DNA from: Erodium maritimum
Taxonomy: Eukaryota > Streptophyta > Magnoliopsida > Geraniales > Geraniaceae
NCBI GenBank assembly: GCA_963921825.1
Contig: OY997592.1
Span: forward strand, 33,722,252 to 33,786,251
Direction of reading: 5' to 3'
Length of the DNA stretch: 64,000 nucleotides
Every line of letters starts with the position of its first letter. Position 1 is the first letter of the stretch. The notes below the pieces were generated by a model. The model did no database searches, had not been told where the DNA came from, and worked only from the letters and a program-made list of their open reading frames with translations. Position numbers and translations under genes: made by a program. Of the stretch, positions 10,930-22,564 are shown in pieces.

Positions 10930-11270
10930 ATCATCCGTTGCAATATAGGTTATCTTCACTTCACCTCGGTTCAGTATTTCTCTGATGAGGTGGATACGCC
11001 ATAGTACATGTTAGGATTTGTTATGCGATCTGGACTTTTAGCTTGCGCAATGGCCCTTGTGTTGTCGCAAAATGGTTTCACCGGGCTGGATGTGTTTTGA
11101 ATTACACCCAACCCTGCCGTGAATTTCCAAATCCACATAGCCTCTTTAGCTGCTTCTATAGCATCCATGTACTTGGCCTATGTCGTAGATTCAGCGACGG
11201 TATCTTTCTTTACGCTTTCCCAGATAAAGCTCCGTCATTCAGCGTAAACACTTATCCTGAAAAATGACTT
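10930..11270 (-). pseudogene. Copia RNase H remnant
   Basis: The minus-strand ORF at 10971-11168 contains AIEAAKEAMWIWKF and CDNTRAIAQAKSP, the Copia RNase H signatures (AAKEAxWL and CDNxxAI-A). The frame breaks just after, where HILRRFHLIRE would be expected. Neighbouring frames carry the rest. Confidence 0.85.
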
Positions 11271-11399
11271 CTAACGTCATTTGGATTTGTCTTGGAAAAC
11301 TAGCGTCTACTCATCCTTCGATGACTAGTTCAGCATCATCTTTCCCCCGGGTTAGACTGATGTCTACTGGTACAACATAAGGCTTACGAGACGTTCGGT

Positions 11400-12300
11400 C
11401 TCGTACATGTCATGGCATATATGATCGATCCTGCCCTCAGGCGCATGGGATTCGCATCATCCTTTTCAGGTCATCAGGTGTCTTAAGACACTGAGTCTTG
11501 CTTAGATGAATGCCATGACTAATGGGTAAGAGTCCTTTCTTTGAATCTAGCATTGAGAACCTACTCAATGCCTTGTTCACAAAGGTTCCCTAACTTAAAA
11601 CCAAGACCCTCTTGGTGCGATCTCTACATATCTTAATCCCTAAGATATAAGTAGCATCGCCTAAGTCCTTTATTGAGAAACAATTCCTCAGCAAAGCTTT
11701 AGTCTCATGCAAGGTTGGGATGTCATTTTCAATGAGAACCAGAAAGGTAATCTTGCTCCCACTAGCCTTCTATAAACGCAAGATTCATCCTCGTTCTTGA
11801 TTAAGCAAAATCCAATTACAGCTTCATCAAAACGAAGGTTCCAACTTCGAGAAGTTCGTTTCGATCCATAAATGGATTTCAACAACTTATAAATCTTTCC
11901 CTTATTCTTCGGATCATCAAAACCTTTGGGTCGAGACATACAAATGTACCCAGTCAAATTTCCATTTAGGAAAGCGGTTTTGATATCCACTTGCCATATC
12001 TCGTAATTATGATACGCAGTTATGTCAAGAAGAATTTGGATCGATTTTGACCATAGCCACTAAGGAGAAGGTTTTCTCATAGTCATTCTATTGGATCAGC
12101 CTATAACCTTTTTCCACCAGTCGAGCTTTGTAGGTCAGTGGGTTGCCGTCCATGTCCATCTTCACCTTGAAGATCCATTTTCATCCAATGGTCCTCACAC
12201 CATTGATGGGATCAACCAGCTCCTAGACTCGGTTGTCCGACATGGATTGCATTTCCTCCCTCATGGCTCCCAGCCATAACTCGGAGTCGGGCCCATCCAC
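11400..12300 (-). pseudogene. Copia reverse transcriptase remnant
   Basis: The longest piece (11688-11990) starts MDIKTAFLNGNL, the classic Copia RT motif carrying the first catalytic Asp (VKTAFLNG-L). It continues with the PKGF and KLLKSIYGSKRTSRSW blocks (YGLKQ-SR-W in functional copies). The YVDD motif is not recovered intact. Upstream of it (to about 12300) are fragments of the RT N-terminus in other frames. Confidence 0.85.
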
Positions 12301-12485
12301 GACTTCCTGAAAGGTGGCTGGATCATCGTGATCCACCATGACTTCATTGTCACCTCCGGATACCATATCTTGGAGGTGGACGATTGATCCTTTCAGATCG
12401 CCTTGGACCTTCCGGAATTGTAACAGGAATTGGTTCTTACTCTACGTCCATCTCTGGCTCCCTTTCTACAGGGTTGTCAATTGGT

Positions 12486-12722
12486 TTAGACGGATCTGTA
12501 CCCCCAATGGCGTCTTTGGAAACAAAAAACCTTTTCCATAAAGAACCAACCCCAAGCGACGAACACCATGTTCTCACTGGGTTTGTAGAAGTAGTATCCA
12601 CTTGTTGCTTTGGGATACCCCACGAGGTTGCATATCTCAGATCTTGGTTCGAGCTTAGTCGAAACCAAATGTTTCACATAAGCCTCGCAACCACAAATCT
12701 TTAGGAAGGACAAAGTGGGCAT
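12486..12722 (-). pseudogene. Copia integrase C-terminal part
   Basis: The 78-residue frame contains FLKICGCEAYVKHL, TKLEPRSEICNLVGYPKATS and GYYFYKPSENMVFVA. This matches the conserved post-core stretch of Copia integrases (F-GC-AYV, KL-PRS, VGYP--T-GYYFY). It lies between the core domain (12930-13688) and the RT, in the expected order. Confidence 0.85.
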
Positions 12723-12929
12723 CTTCCCATGCCATTTCTAAAATGGTGTCCCTTCCAGAGCCTTCGTTGTAGCCCGATTCACTATGAATGTGGTCGTCTC
12801 TAGAGCATAACCCTAGAAAGAGATTAGGAGATCAGTCCAACTGATCATGGATCGGACCATATCCAATAAAGTCTGATTTCTCCGCTCGGACACAACATTC
12901 AACTGTAGTGTTCCGGGAGGAGTCCATTC

Positions 12930-13688
12930 TCAAAAGATCCCGCTCTCCACCAGATGATCTAAAAACTCTGTGGTTAAGTATTTTCCACCTCGATCCAATC
13001 GAAGTGTCTTAATACTTTTCCCGAGCCGGTTTTCTACTTCAGTCTTGAACTCTTTGAATTTATCAAAAGCTTCAGACTTATGTCTTATTGAACAAACATA
13101 ACATCTACTATAATCGTTAGTAAATGTGATGAAGTAGCTAAAACCCCTCTTGGCCAGCGAACCTATTGGTCCACACATTTCTGAGTGTATCAGCCCCAAT
13201 AATTCACCCGCCCTTTTACTACGACCGATAAAGGGAGCTTTAGTCATTTTTCCCATCAAACAAGCCTTGCACCTATCGATCGAATGGAATTCGAATGGAC
13301 CTGAAAGCCCGCACTTCTGAAGTGCTGATAGGCGCTTCTTGTTTATTCGGCCGAAATGACAGTGCCATAATAGAGTTAGGTTTAAATCATTAGATTTAGA
13401 TCTCTTGGTATTAACATAATATATAGAACTTGAGGCATTGTTACCCATATCTAATATGTACAATCCTCCAACCAAGTTAGTACTAGCATAAAACATATCA
13501 TTGCATAAAACATTGAAAACTCCATTTCCAATATTAACATTATATCCTTCTTTGTCAAACACGGATGCAGATATAATATTCCTACTAAAAGTAGGTATGC
13601 AATATACATTATACAATACTAAGACAAGGCCACTTAGAAAAGCAAGACTCATGGATCCTATAGTAGTTGCCACAACTCTGAGGTCCAC
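12930..13688 (-). pseudogene. Copia integrase: zinc-binding and N-terminal core
   Basis: The 252-residue frame has an HHCC-type pre-integrase motif (LLWHCHFGRINKKRL then DRCKACLMGKMTK). The core follows: LIHSEMCGPIG, TFTNDYSRCYV and KTLRLDRGGKYLT. In active Copia integrases the first motif is HSD-CGP; here the catalytic Asp is Glu. The second Asp (NDYSR) is present, and the frame stops before the DDE glutamate. These changes indicate an inactive copy. Residues 1-80 resemble the segment after protease. Confidence 0.88.
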
Positions 13689-13740
13689 TTCGTGCTTACC
13701 AAACCTCTCCTACTTTCAGCCACTATACGTTAGTGCATGT

Positions 13741-13990
13741 GTGAGATTCAGTCCTGGTATCTAATAGCCATGAATCTTTGGAAGTAGAGAGATGTAGCTC
13801 TATAGAGTTAATACCGGATAAAGGCACAGTCCCACCGCCCTTCCTTAGATCATACAGGTATCCTGATGTAGGCGCGGTCCTACTGCCCTTCTTCAGATCA
13901 CTCATGCTATCTAGTGAAGGCGCAGTCCCACTGCCCTTCTTCAGATCAGCCGTGAACTTCCTATAATCCCGGTTCTAATGACCATGTTGT
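13741..13990 (-). pseudogene. Copia gag tail and protease start with a short peptide repeat
   Basis: The minus strand encodes a degenerate zinc-knuckle-like FYCQQHGH, then about three tandem units of roughly 20 codons (a DLKKGSRTAP-type block, DNA 13800-13945). WLLDTRTESHTC follows, where active Copia proteases have DTGA-SH. The Gly after Asp-Thr has become Arg, which should abolish aspartic protease activity. Confidence 0.7.
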
Positions 13991-14315
13991 TGGCAGTAGA
14001 AGAAGACATTCTCAAGTGTCTCATCTTTCCCGCCAAGTGCGCATGGACCCCGCCCTTGCCACTTCCAATTCCCTTGTTGACCATCAGAATATCCTTGGAT
14101 CCCAGATTCCTGATATTCTTCTCAGCAGTTAATGACACTTCATGTAACTCTGATATGGTCTTAGAGACAACCTTGTCAAGGACATATTCTTTGCGTTCAG
14201 ACTTGAGGACTACCCTCAAAATTCTGTACCAGTCCAAATAGTTTGTCCCATTTAGTTTGACACTGTCAAGAATGGTTTTTAATGACAAACTATTAATGTT
14301 CGCTGAATTTTCCAT
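13941..14315 (-). pseudogene. Copia gag N-terminus (UBN2-type), internally deleted
   Basis: MENSANINSLSLKTILDSVK then LNGTNYLDWYRILRVVLKSE is the typical start of plant Copia gag (L-G-NY--W---LR--L). After about 60 residues it jumps to the region just before the zinc knuckle, so most of gag is missing. The initiator Met lies about 1.5 kb of element sequence downstream of the PBS. Confidence 0.85.
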
Positions 14316-15434
14316 TTGATCTACAACAGATAAAATTCAATCAGTAAACTGAATAAATTTTATGAAGATCAAGCTTAAACACCAACAATCGATTCTATAC
14401 CTTTAGATATAAAACCAAGATCCTTGATTCACTCGATCACGCTGAACGAAGGCTCACCACTCAATCAAGATATGCAGGTAGGACCCCGTCCAATCACATC
14501 CAATGTGACTCTTGGGTAGGGTATGTACTTAGGTACACGGCTTACCCTATCTGATACACTAGCTCAACCCTAGCTGAGAATCGTAGTCGGGTCCACCAAT
14601 TTTCAACTATGACCCGCCACTATGTAGGTGCTCCGCTAAGGCGCACGACACCCACATATGTCATCCAAACCTACTACCCCGCTTTCCCATGGATGCTCCG
14701 CTAAGGCGCACGACACCCATAGGACGGGGAGGTAGTAAGGTGTTGAGAATTGGGAGGTATCGGACATGACCCGTTTTTACTTGTCAGGTTGTGTTTAAAA
14801 CTTTTGGCACATCCTAGATGCGATGAGCACATCAACTACATTCCAAATGTAATGATGCTTCCAATTACATCCAATGTAATTCTTCCTTCGAACCCGTTAA
14901 CTACATCTAATGTAATGACGGTTCTAAGGGCTCACAAACAAGGATTAAAAATCCAATTTTATCTTTGCATGTGAGGTGATATGCACGGTAAATAATATTA
15001 AGCATGCAATTCTAAAACACATAGAATTAATCATGCATAAAATAAACCAAGCATAAAGCGATAAATGTGCACATAATAGCTCCACCGACTCCAAGCCGAT
15101 GCCAACACCTGAAAAGCCACCAAATGACCTTTTCGCCCTTTCTTCGTCTTGAGAAAAATATTACAATTTCATACACGACTCGCAGGCCGGGAATAAATAA
15201 ATATTACAAACAAGTGGTTCGACGACCACACCTTGAAAGAATAATTACACGCTAACTTTAAGCGATAAATAATTAAAACGAGCTCGGGGCTATGATGTTC
15301 ACCATGCCAACATCAGATCACACATCGTGTTATAAAACAAGCATGTTATCAAACATCATGTGATTTTCCGGTTTTAATTAATAGCCAAGTATCAAAAAAA
15401 TTTGATGCTCGGTTTATCGAAACCGTTCAAAAAT
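14316..15434 (-). other. Copia 5' leader, no gene
   Basis: This is untranslated leader between PBS and gag, separated from the PBS-proximal part (18447-18811) by solo LTR B. It includes a two-unit repeat around CTCCGCTAAGGCGCACGACA (near 14632 and 14695). No ORF with recognisable content was found. Confidence 0.7.
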
Positions 15435-17248
15435 GAAACTGTAATAACCACTTCTGGTCAACGTCAGTCAAACCTGCGAAAAACAGGAAAATTTAAAAAA
15501 TTTAAGACAGACACTTAACTTAACTTAAATTGACCCCGAGGGTCATGCCGGACTTAAGTTGACCCCGTTATCGACTAAAATGAGTTACGGGGGACTCAGG
15601 GCAACTTCCTGGTCATTTTGGGAAAGATTGATTTTTCGCTGGAAAAGTCACCCGAGCGACGTTTTGGTCCATTCGAGGACCGTTTTGGACCCGAAAAGCT
15701 TATCCGTCGTCGTAGCGGTCTTAGTTGGGCCGTTTCCTTGAAGCCCGTCCAGTTTAATTTTTTTTTGGGAAAAGTGCCCGTTCGGGGCCCGAAACGTCCG
15801 TTTTTCGCGAATCTGATTGGAAAATATCAACTAGATATTTTCCAAAAGGTATGGGACCCACCTTGACACTTGTCAAGTATATGGTGGTGTATTTTTTGGA
15901 GGGAAAAGGTGTGGTTGGAGAGGGTTGGCCGAGTATGGGGTATTAAGGGAGAGAAAGTTAGTTTTGTTGTTAGTTTAATTAAATTAGAAATTAGAAGAGA
16001 GGTTTTAGAGAGAGAAGGAGAAGGAGAAGAAGAGAGAAGAAGGGAGGTTGAGCTAGGGTTTGTGATCGAGCCCTTGGATCGAGTCAAAGCAAAGAGCAAT
16101 CCCGTTCCCCTCGTTCTCCTCTACGGTAATACCCGAACCGATTCTCGTTTTGATTATTTTCAAGAGCTAGGGTTTGGTTATAAACTAAGGCTTAGGGTTG
16201 TGTAGAGTGTGGGGAGGTGTTGGAGACGTTTTAGAGGTGTTTGGGGGTTTAATTTCACGTTTTCCGGTGACCGGAGGCTCGGGAGGAGCTCCGGCCACCG
16301 TGGGTGGTGGCCGGCCGGCCATGTGGTGGCTGGCCGGAGGTGGCAGCAGCCACCACTTGGTGGCCGAGCCCCTCCCTCAAACCCTAGGGTCTCGGCCAAG
16401 CCTCTTGGGTGGGGCCCACGTGCTCGGTTGCTCGGGTTTTAATGTTCGGGTGGTTTAAAACGTCCCCCGGACCACTTTTTCCTAATCGAATCGAAATTTG
16501 GAATTAATTTGGAGAAGTTGTAATTAACGGGTTTTGGGAAACTTTAAACGTTAATTAATTGACTTAGAAGTCGGAATTCAATTCCGTCAAGTGCGTTGGG
16601 TTCCTTGAAATATTCTAAGACCGTAGAAACGAAAATGGGGGCTTTTGGAGCCCCGGAAGGCAATTAACCAAAACCGGGCAGATTCGCCATGTCGGGCGAA
16701 TCTGGCCCTTACGGGTCCTTTATCGGCATTATCGAATAATTGGGAAGTTTGAGAGTGACCGACATTGTCGGGGTTACGTTTGGGCGTTAAGTATGTAAAT
16801 TTTTGGTTATTCGTACTAGTTTAAAAGTACTTTAAATTTGTGTTCTTTTAGATCGTGCTACGGACCGAGGCAAGGGGAAGCTCGGCGAGTGACTGAGTGT
16901 GCTTCGGGTGTTGTTGGAGCGCTTTTGGGATTGTATACGAGGTAGGGAAAAGTAGCCGGATCTCGGCCCTGATTAGGGAAAGTTAATAGTAGAATTGCAT
17001 GTGACACCGGGGTGTCGTGGGTTGAGTAGATTTATTTAATTATTAGAAAAGCATGATACGGGATTGTAGCGTTCAAGAGAAAAGCATGTGACACTTAGTA
17101 GTGTCGTAGGAACAGAGAACTTAGCGATAATTGAATTACTGGAGGCATATGACCATGCCCGGAGGTTGTTTGTGAAACTAGTGATTTTAGGACCGTTGGA
17201 GGCATCGAGTATGCCGGAGGTTGTCGTGCGTTTTATTTAATTGTGGAG

Positions 17249-17400
17249 TTTGGGTGGCCTTGAGAGCCTGTATTTAATTGTTGAGTTTGGGTGGCCTTGA
17301 GAGCCCGTATTTAATTGTTGAGTTTGGGTGGCCTTGAGAGCCCGTATTTAATTGTTGAGTCGGGGTGGCCATGAGAGCCGTGTATTTAATTTGGTGTCTT
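17249..17400 (+). repeat. 37 bp tandem repeat, about 4 units, in copy B
   Basis: The unit is TTGAGTTTGGGTGGCCTTGA followed by GAGCCCGTATTTAATTG. It is a shortened relative of the 58 bp repeat in copies A, C and D. Confidence 0.88.
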
Positions 17401-17525
17401 GAGTGGCAGTGAGTGCCCGTGGGGTTGTTGAACCCGAGTCTTGACTGTTGAGGTGTCTTGAGTGGCCTTGAGTGCCTGTGTGATTGAACTTGCCTGTGAT
17501 TGTGATTGTGGTTACCTGGGGTGGT

Positions 17526-17861
17526 GAGTTCTAAAGGTCGACAGCCTGATCCGACTTAGTGTCGATGAATTGCGAGTTCTAAAGGTCGACAGCCTGATCC
17601 GACTTAGTGTCGATGAATTGCGAGTTCTAAAGGTCGACAGCCTGATCCGACTTAGTGTCGATGAATTGCGAGTTTTAAAGGTCGACAGCCTGATCCGACT
17701 TAGTGTCGATGAATTGCGAGTTCTAAAGGTCGACAGCCTGATCCGACTTAGTGTCGATGAATTGCGAGTTTTAAAGGTCGACATCCTGATCCGACTTAGT
17801 GTCGAGGAATTGCGAGTTTGAAAGGTCGACAGCCTGATCCGACTTCGTGTCGAGGAATTGC
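17526..17861 (+). repeat. 48 bp tandem repeat, 7 units, in copy B
   Basis: Units start at 17526, 17574, 17622, 17670, 17718, 17766 and 17814. The unit is GAGTTCTAAAGGTCGACAGC, CTGATCCGACTTAGTGTCGA, TGAATTGC. The length is divisible by three, which gives long spurious ORFs on both strands. It is absent from copies A, C, D and E. Confidence 0.95.
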
Positions 17862-18811
17862 GATAGGTCGAACCCTGACCTGATTGAGATTGGTTACTGA
17901 GCAGCTGGTGTGCGATCCTTTGTGATCTTGTTTGGTGTTGTGTCATTTCGTTCGAGTCCTTGAGGAGGTCGTCGATAGTTGTATTGGGTCTACACTGTTT
18001 TTATCGAGTGTCGAGTCTGTTGAGGAAGGTGACGGGTTGTGGGTCAGTTGGGTACTTGAGTTGGGGACTGTAGTCCCGGTGTTGGGTTTGGTTTTAGTGT
18101 TACTGGCTTTTTCTGCTAATTATGCCATAGTCAGTCTGTTATCCGTGGAGGTGAGCGAACGCTCACCCCTAGCTGCTTTTCCTACAGGTACTGATCACCG
18201 GACGGACTAGGTTAGCTCTTGAAGTTCATGGAGCTTGGAGCGGAGTCTGGTCTTTACTTTTGTTGAGTCTAGTGACGGATGTTGTACCTTGTCCACTTGT
18301 TGGGACGTTTTTGTATTGTAAATGCTATTATTTTGAGAAGTAAATGGAAATGTCAAAGCTTTTATTGAAAACAGGTTTCAAGTGTTCATGTTTTTAAAAG
18401 TTCGCGTCCCGAGTTCGGTTCGCTGAAATCGGGGCGTGACAGAAACTTTTGAACATTTGATCTTCGAGTTTGTCATGACGGTTCCAAACTCATCATAACT
18501 AACAAAACGGTTTAGCCTTGGCATATCAACCATCAAATGGTCATGCCTGGCTTAGCTTCGTCCAACGGAGCCACGTTCGGTCCCAGTTTCGGCTCCCCGA
18601 GAGTCCCGCTCCCGAGACCCAAAAAATCAAAAAAAATTCAAAATTTCCAGATTTGAAATAATTTTCAAAAGTTCATTTTACATGCATTAAATCCATAAAC
18701 AAGAATTTAAAATATGTTATCAAACAACTTAGCAAAACAATATGCCAAAAACGAAACTTTCAAGCAAAACCAAAACTTTGAACACCGTCTTGTGAATCCC
18801 GAAGGTAGCAC

Positions 18812-18824
18812 GGCTCTGATACCA
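18812..18824 (-). other. Copia primer-binding site (initiator Met tRNA)
   Basis: The minus strand reads TGGTATCAGAGCC, one base after the 5' LTR end, complementary to the 3' end of initiator tRNA-Met. Confidence 0.95.
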
Positions 18825-18825
18825 A

Positions 18826-20650
18826 TGTTGGGTCTCAAGGTAGGGTTGGAGATGAACCAACTCGCAGCGGAAAATCAATGAAAACCAAGAGACGATTAAA
18901 ACCATGAAACAACTAACAAAGAATAGATTCACAAGAGAAAAATTCAGCACTAGTTCTTACCAAAACAAGAACACCGGGTAACGAATGATTGGCTTGAGTC
19001 TCCAAGACGCCTACATATCCACATGGGAATCAAAGCCACATAGTTCTTCTCTTTGAGGACTCAAGAACTAACAAAGAATAGATTCACAAGAGAAAAATTC
19101 AGCACTAGTTCTTACCAAAACAAGAACACCGGGTAACGAATGATTGGCTTGAGTCTCCAAGACGCCTACATATCCACATGGGAATCAAAGCCACATAGTT
19201 CTTCTCTTTGAGGACTCAAGAACACAAAAATATAAGAAATTGCCATGGAGAGGAGGGAGAAGTTGTGTTTCCTATTCTTGTCTTGTGTGTTGTTATGTTG
19301 AAAAAAGATGACTTAAACATAACAAAACCCATACTTGTCCAACTAAAGGCATGGGCCAAGTATGGTGTCAAGTAAGGTGTAAATAGGACAAAGTATGGCA
19401 AGACAAGATTGGGTTAGGTGGTGAATCACCAACACCTTAATCCTTGTCTTGCTTACTTAGTACTAATTAATCAAGACTTGATTAATTAGTTCCATGGGCC
19501 TTGGTTGCATGGGCCTTTGATGGGCCTCTTGGAACATGGCCCGTGGCCATTTCCAACGAGGTCACGTGATTCGCTCATCGCCTCCAAGCCTTCCATACCG
19601 GAAATGTCCAACATTATCCAACGCGATCAATCCCAAGACTCCAAGCCTTGTCTCAATCCGTCAAGTCCTATTCACTTACGAGCACATGACCCAAAACCTA
19701 GTTTTGGTCATGTCCTGAGACAACTCCCTTTTGGCCATTCTCCATAAATGCGTCAATGAGTTTCACCCTCCGGTGTGACCCTTAGGTTTATGCATGTCAA
19801 TAGATCAACGTAAAATCCCATTTTACTTGATCCTATTTAAGTGGAAACTAACGAGACTTTAGTATTGCCTGACACTGCATAACGAATCGACCCTGTTGAT
19901 TCTAACCTTTCCGTCCTCCCTGTCATTATCCTTTTATCTCCGATATCTTGATTAAGATAAGGCATAGAGTCGTTATCCTTATTATTCTCAATCACTGTTC
20001 CTTGATATGTGAGATGATTGAATATATGATACCCAGTATCATGTGCATGGCCATGATGTTCTTTCAGTCACTCTCGATCAAGCGGCCGAGAACCGATATC
20101 TTTCTCATAACTCAGTATGAGGGATAAATCCCTTAGCCGTCTTTCGTGTCACTCATGTAGCCCGTCCCCAAGCCAATCTTGGCCGTTATGGAAGCCCTGT
20201 TACGGACAATGTTAGGCTCAGGTCAAACTCAATTGTTGACTACATAGCAATCACAAAGACTACTTGGTCTAAGGCTACATGACAAGCTACGACACTGAAT
20301 ATGTTCATGACTTAATCTACGGCACAGATTCAGGGCGGGTCGTCCAATATCATGTCCCACATGATATCTATAATCAGACTCCGAAATCCCATTCCAATGA
20401 CTAACAGAACGTAAGCCATAAAGAGTCATCTTTCATACTAGTCGCTCCTAGTGAAGCTTTGTTGACTAGGGACCCATCGAGTGTGATCTATCTCGATCTA
20501 TGTTTCTATTCGCATTGTGGGCATAGATCAGAGCACACATTGATATATTACTCCAACACATAAGTAATATAAAACCGCTTTAATTTTATTGCTAACGATA
20601 ACATATACATTTGGACATTTAGGATTGAACTACAGGCACTAAGACTAACA
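18826..20650 (-). repeat. Copia 5' LTR (1825 bp)
   Basis: It pairs with 9131-10819. It contains an extra 156 bp tandem duplication (18911-19066 and 19067-19222) that the 3' LTR lacks. Since the two LTRs are identical at insertion, the duplication arose afterwards. Confidence 0.92.
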
Positions 20651-22564
20651 ATAATAACTTCGGACCACCACCTGTCCTCCTATCCCTAGCTTGTAAGACG
20701 TCCCACAAGGGACCTCTGAAGTTCCGATTTTAGTCGCAATGGATACGGGACCCGAACTGCGGAAGAGTGATTCAAGAGCATTGGGATAACCATCTGCCAA
20801 AGCCTCTTGTAGAGGTGATCCGTAATGTAGGGACTACTCTGAATGGTTGGGGACATCACCATTTTAGGAAGAACCTCAACCACATTAAGTGGAGCCAACG
20901 CTGTACGCGGAGTTGAATAAAAAGACAGATAGGGATCGGGTACACCGGTTGGAGGCTATACAATTTCAGTACGAACGGGCTCTTGTGCAATTGGCAAAAC
21001 GGCGTTGGTTGGCTGAAGGGGATCGGAATACGAAGTTTTTTCAGGCTGGTTGCTCTTATTGACAACGGATTAATGATGCAGTGGCTTTGAAGAATGCTAC
21101 GAGTTACCTAGTTACGTGGGATACAGGCATGAGGGAGCTGATTATGGATTATTTTTGTCAACTTTTCCTAAGTAGTTAGCCGGACATTAGGGATTTCCCT
21201 ATTTCCTACCTCGGCGAATTACGGCAGACAATAATATAGCTCTGTTGTCTCCAAGATTATCCTCAAAAGTGAAAACAGCGGTGTTCCAAATGAGTCCTAA
21301 TAAATCCCCAGGGTCAGATGGCCTGAACCCAAGATTCTATCAGCATTATTGGCCGATGGTATTGAAAGAGGTGATCCGTTTTATTCAAGAGGTATTGGCA
21401 ACAAGGGGTTTTGACCAAGCGTTGAACGACACATCCATTGTTCTAATCACCAAGACGTCAGACCCAGACGTGGTCACATATATGCATCCGATTGCCCTCT
21501 GTAATATGATTTTCAGCATTCTTTCTAAGGTCTTAGCTAATCGGCCATGCCCGCTCCTGCAGATTGTCATATTTGAGAGCCAAGGGGCTTTTATACCATG
21601 TCGGTGTATTAAGGATAATGTGCTTGTCGCTTTTGAAGTCATACACTTTCTTTGCACGAAGCGCTAGGGTAATCTGGGATTTATGGAATTAAAACTGGAT
21701 ATGAGTAAAGCTTATGATAGAGTGGAATGGGATCATCTGTTGAATGTCATGACCCGACTAGGCTTTTCCCCAGAATGGATTGAGTTAGTGTCTTGTTGCA
21801 TGAAATCGGTTAAGTATACAGTTTAATCTAGAAGACGAGAAACTCCAACATTTACCCCCTCTCGTGGTCTCCGTCAGGGGGACCTCCTGTTCCTATATCT
21901 ATTCCTCCTTTGCATAGAAGGCCTATCCTTCTTATTGCAGCAAGCTCAGGACTTAGAACACATTAGAGGCATTCAGGTTGCGAGATGAGCCTCAAAAATT
22001 TCTCACATGTTCTTCGTCCATGATTGCTACATATTTTGTAAAGCTATATCTAAGGAGGTCGGTCACATCAGGGATATTCGCGGCCTGTTTGGACAGCTCT
22101 CCAGGCAGGTACTTAATTTTCAGAAATCCCCAGCCCTCTTTAGTAAGACACGACCGCAGATGTTAGGCAGGACTGTTGCCAAATTCTATCTATTTCAGAG
22201 ATGTCAGCCACATCTATGTATCTCGAGGTCCCAAATATGATAGGGAGAAATCGAAATACGGTGATGGCATACTTGGGGACCGTGTTATCAAGCGTATTTG
22301 CTCCTGGGACAGGAAGTTGTTATCCCCTACAGGCAGAGAGGTTATGATTCGTTCAGTTCTTACATCCCTCAGGTCTATGTCATGTCCGTCTTCCGTGTAC
22401 AGTCGCTCCAATCCATATTGCTCTAGCTCAGTTCTAGTGGTGGGGTAAGTCGAATCAACCTATTATATGTCAAGACTGGGATAAGTTGTGCATGCCTAAA
22501 GAGGCGGGCAGCATGGCATTCAAACATGGAGCTTAATTCATAGACCCCAATCTCTTATGTCCAG
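20651..22564 (+). pseudogene. LINE B reverse transcriptase remnant
   Basis: The best frame (21245-21667) shows MSPNKSPGSDGLNPRFYQHY, the plant LINE RT motif (K-PG-DG--FY), then QALNDTSIVLITK (N-T-I-LIPK) and QGAFIPCRCIKDNVLVAFE (Q-AF--GR-I-DN-L---E). After a stop, ELKLDMSKAYDRVEW gives RT motif A. RGLRQGDLLFLYLFLLCIEGLS is the next block. The YADD box reads VHDC, so the catalytic pair is lost. Further on, IKRICSWDRKLLSPTGREV matches the region after RT. Confidence 0.9.

Larger units (their letters stand above)
15440..18441 (+). mobile_element. Family-L solo LTR, copy B (3002 bp)
   Basis: It begins TGTAATAACC and ends GGGGCGTGACA, flanked by the perfect 5 bp duplication GAAAC (15435-15439, 18442-18446). 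No internal region or second LTR is present, so this is a solo LTR left by LTR-LTR recombination. It is inserted in the Copia leader, so it is younger than the Copia element. It carries two minisatellites, a hairpin at 16680-16703 and the inverted repeat at 18150-18167. Confidence 0.93.
9131..20650 (-). mobile_element. Ty1/Copia LTR retrotransposon (full-length layout, decayed)
   Basis: It has two LTRs (5' LTR 18826-20650, 3' LTR 9131-10819, read on the minus strand), an initiator-Met PBS one base inside the 5' LTR, and a polypurine tract beside the 3' LTR. The domain order is gag, protease, integrase, reverse transcriptase, RNase H, which defines Copia. The left flank ATAAC (9126-9130) recurs at 20654-20658, three bases beyond the LTR end; ATAAT lies directly adjacent, so the duplication is imperfect. 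It interrupts LINE B's endonuclease frame. A family-L solo LTR is nested in its leader. Frameshifts throughout make it non-autonomous now. Confidence 0.92.

Noticed and set aside
17526-17861. CRISPR-like regular repeat array
   Set aside because: Units are directly adjacent with no unique spacers, and the context is a plant retrotransposon LTR.
17512-17946. Long repetitive ORFs on both strands (minus 17512-17946, plus 17570-17821)
   Set aside because: Produced by a 48 bp tandem repeat whose length is a multiple of three, inside a non-coding solo LTR.
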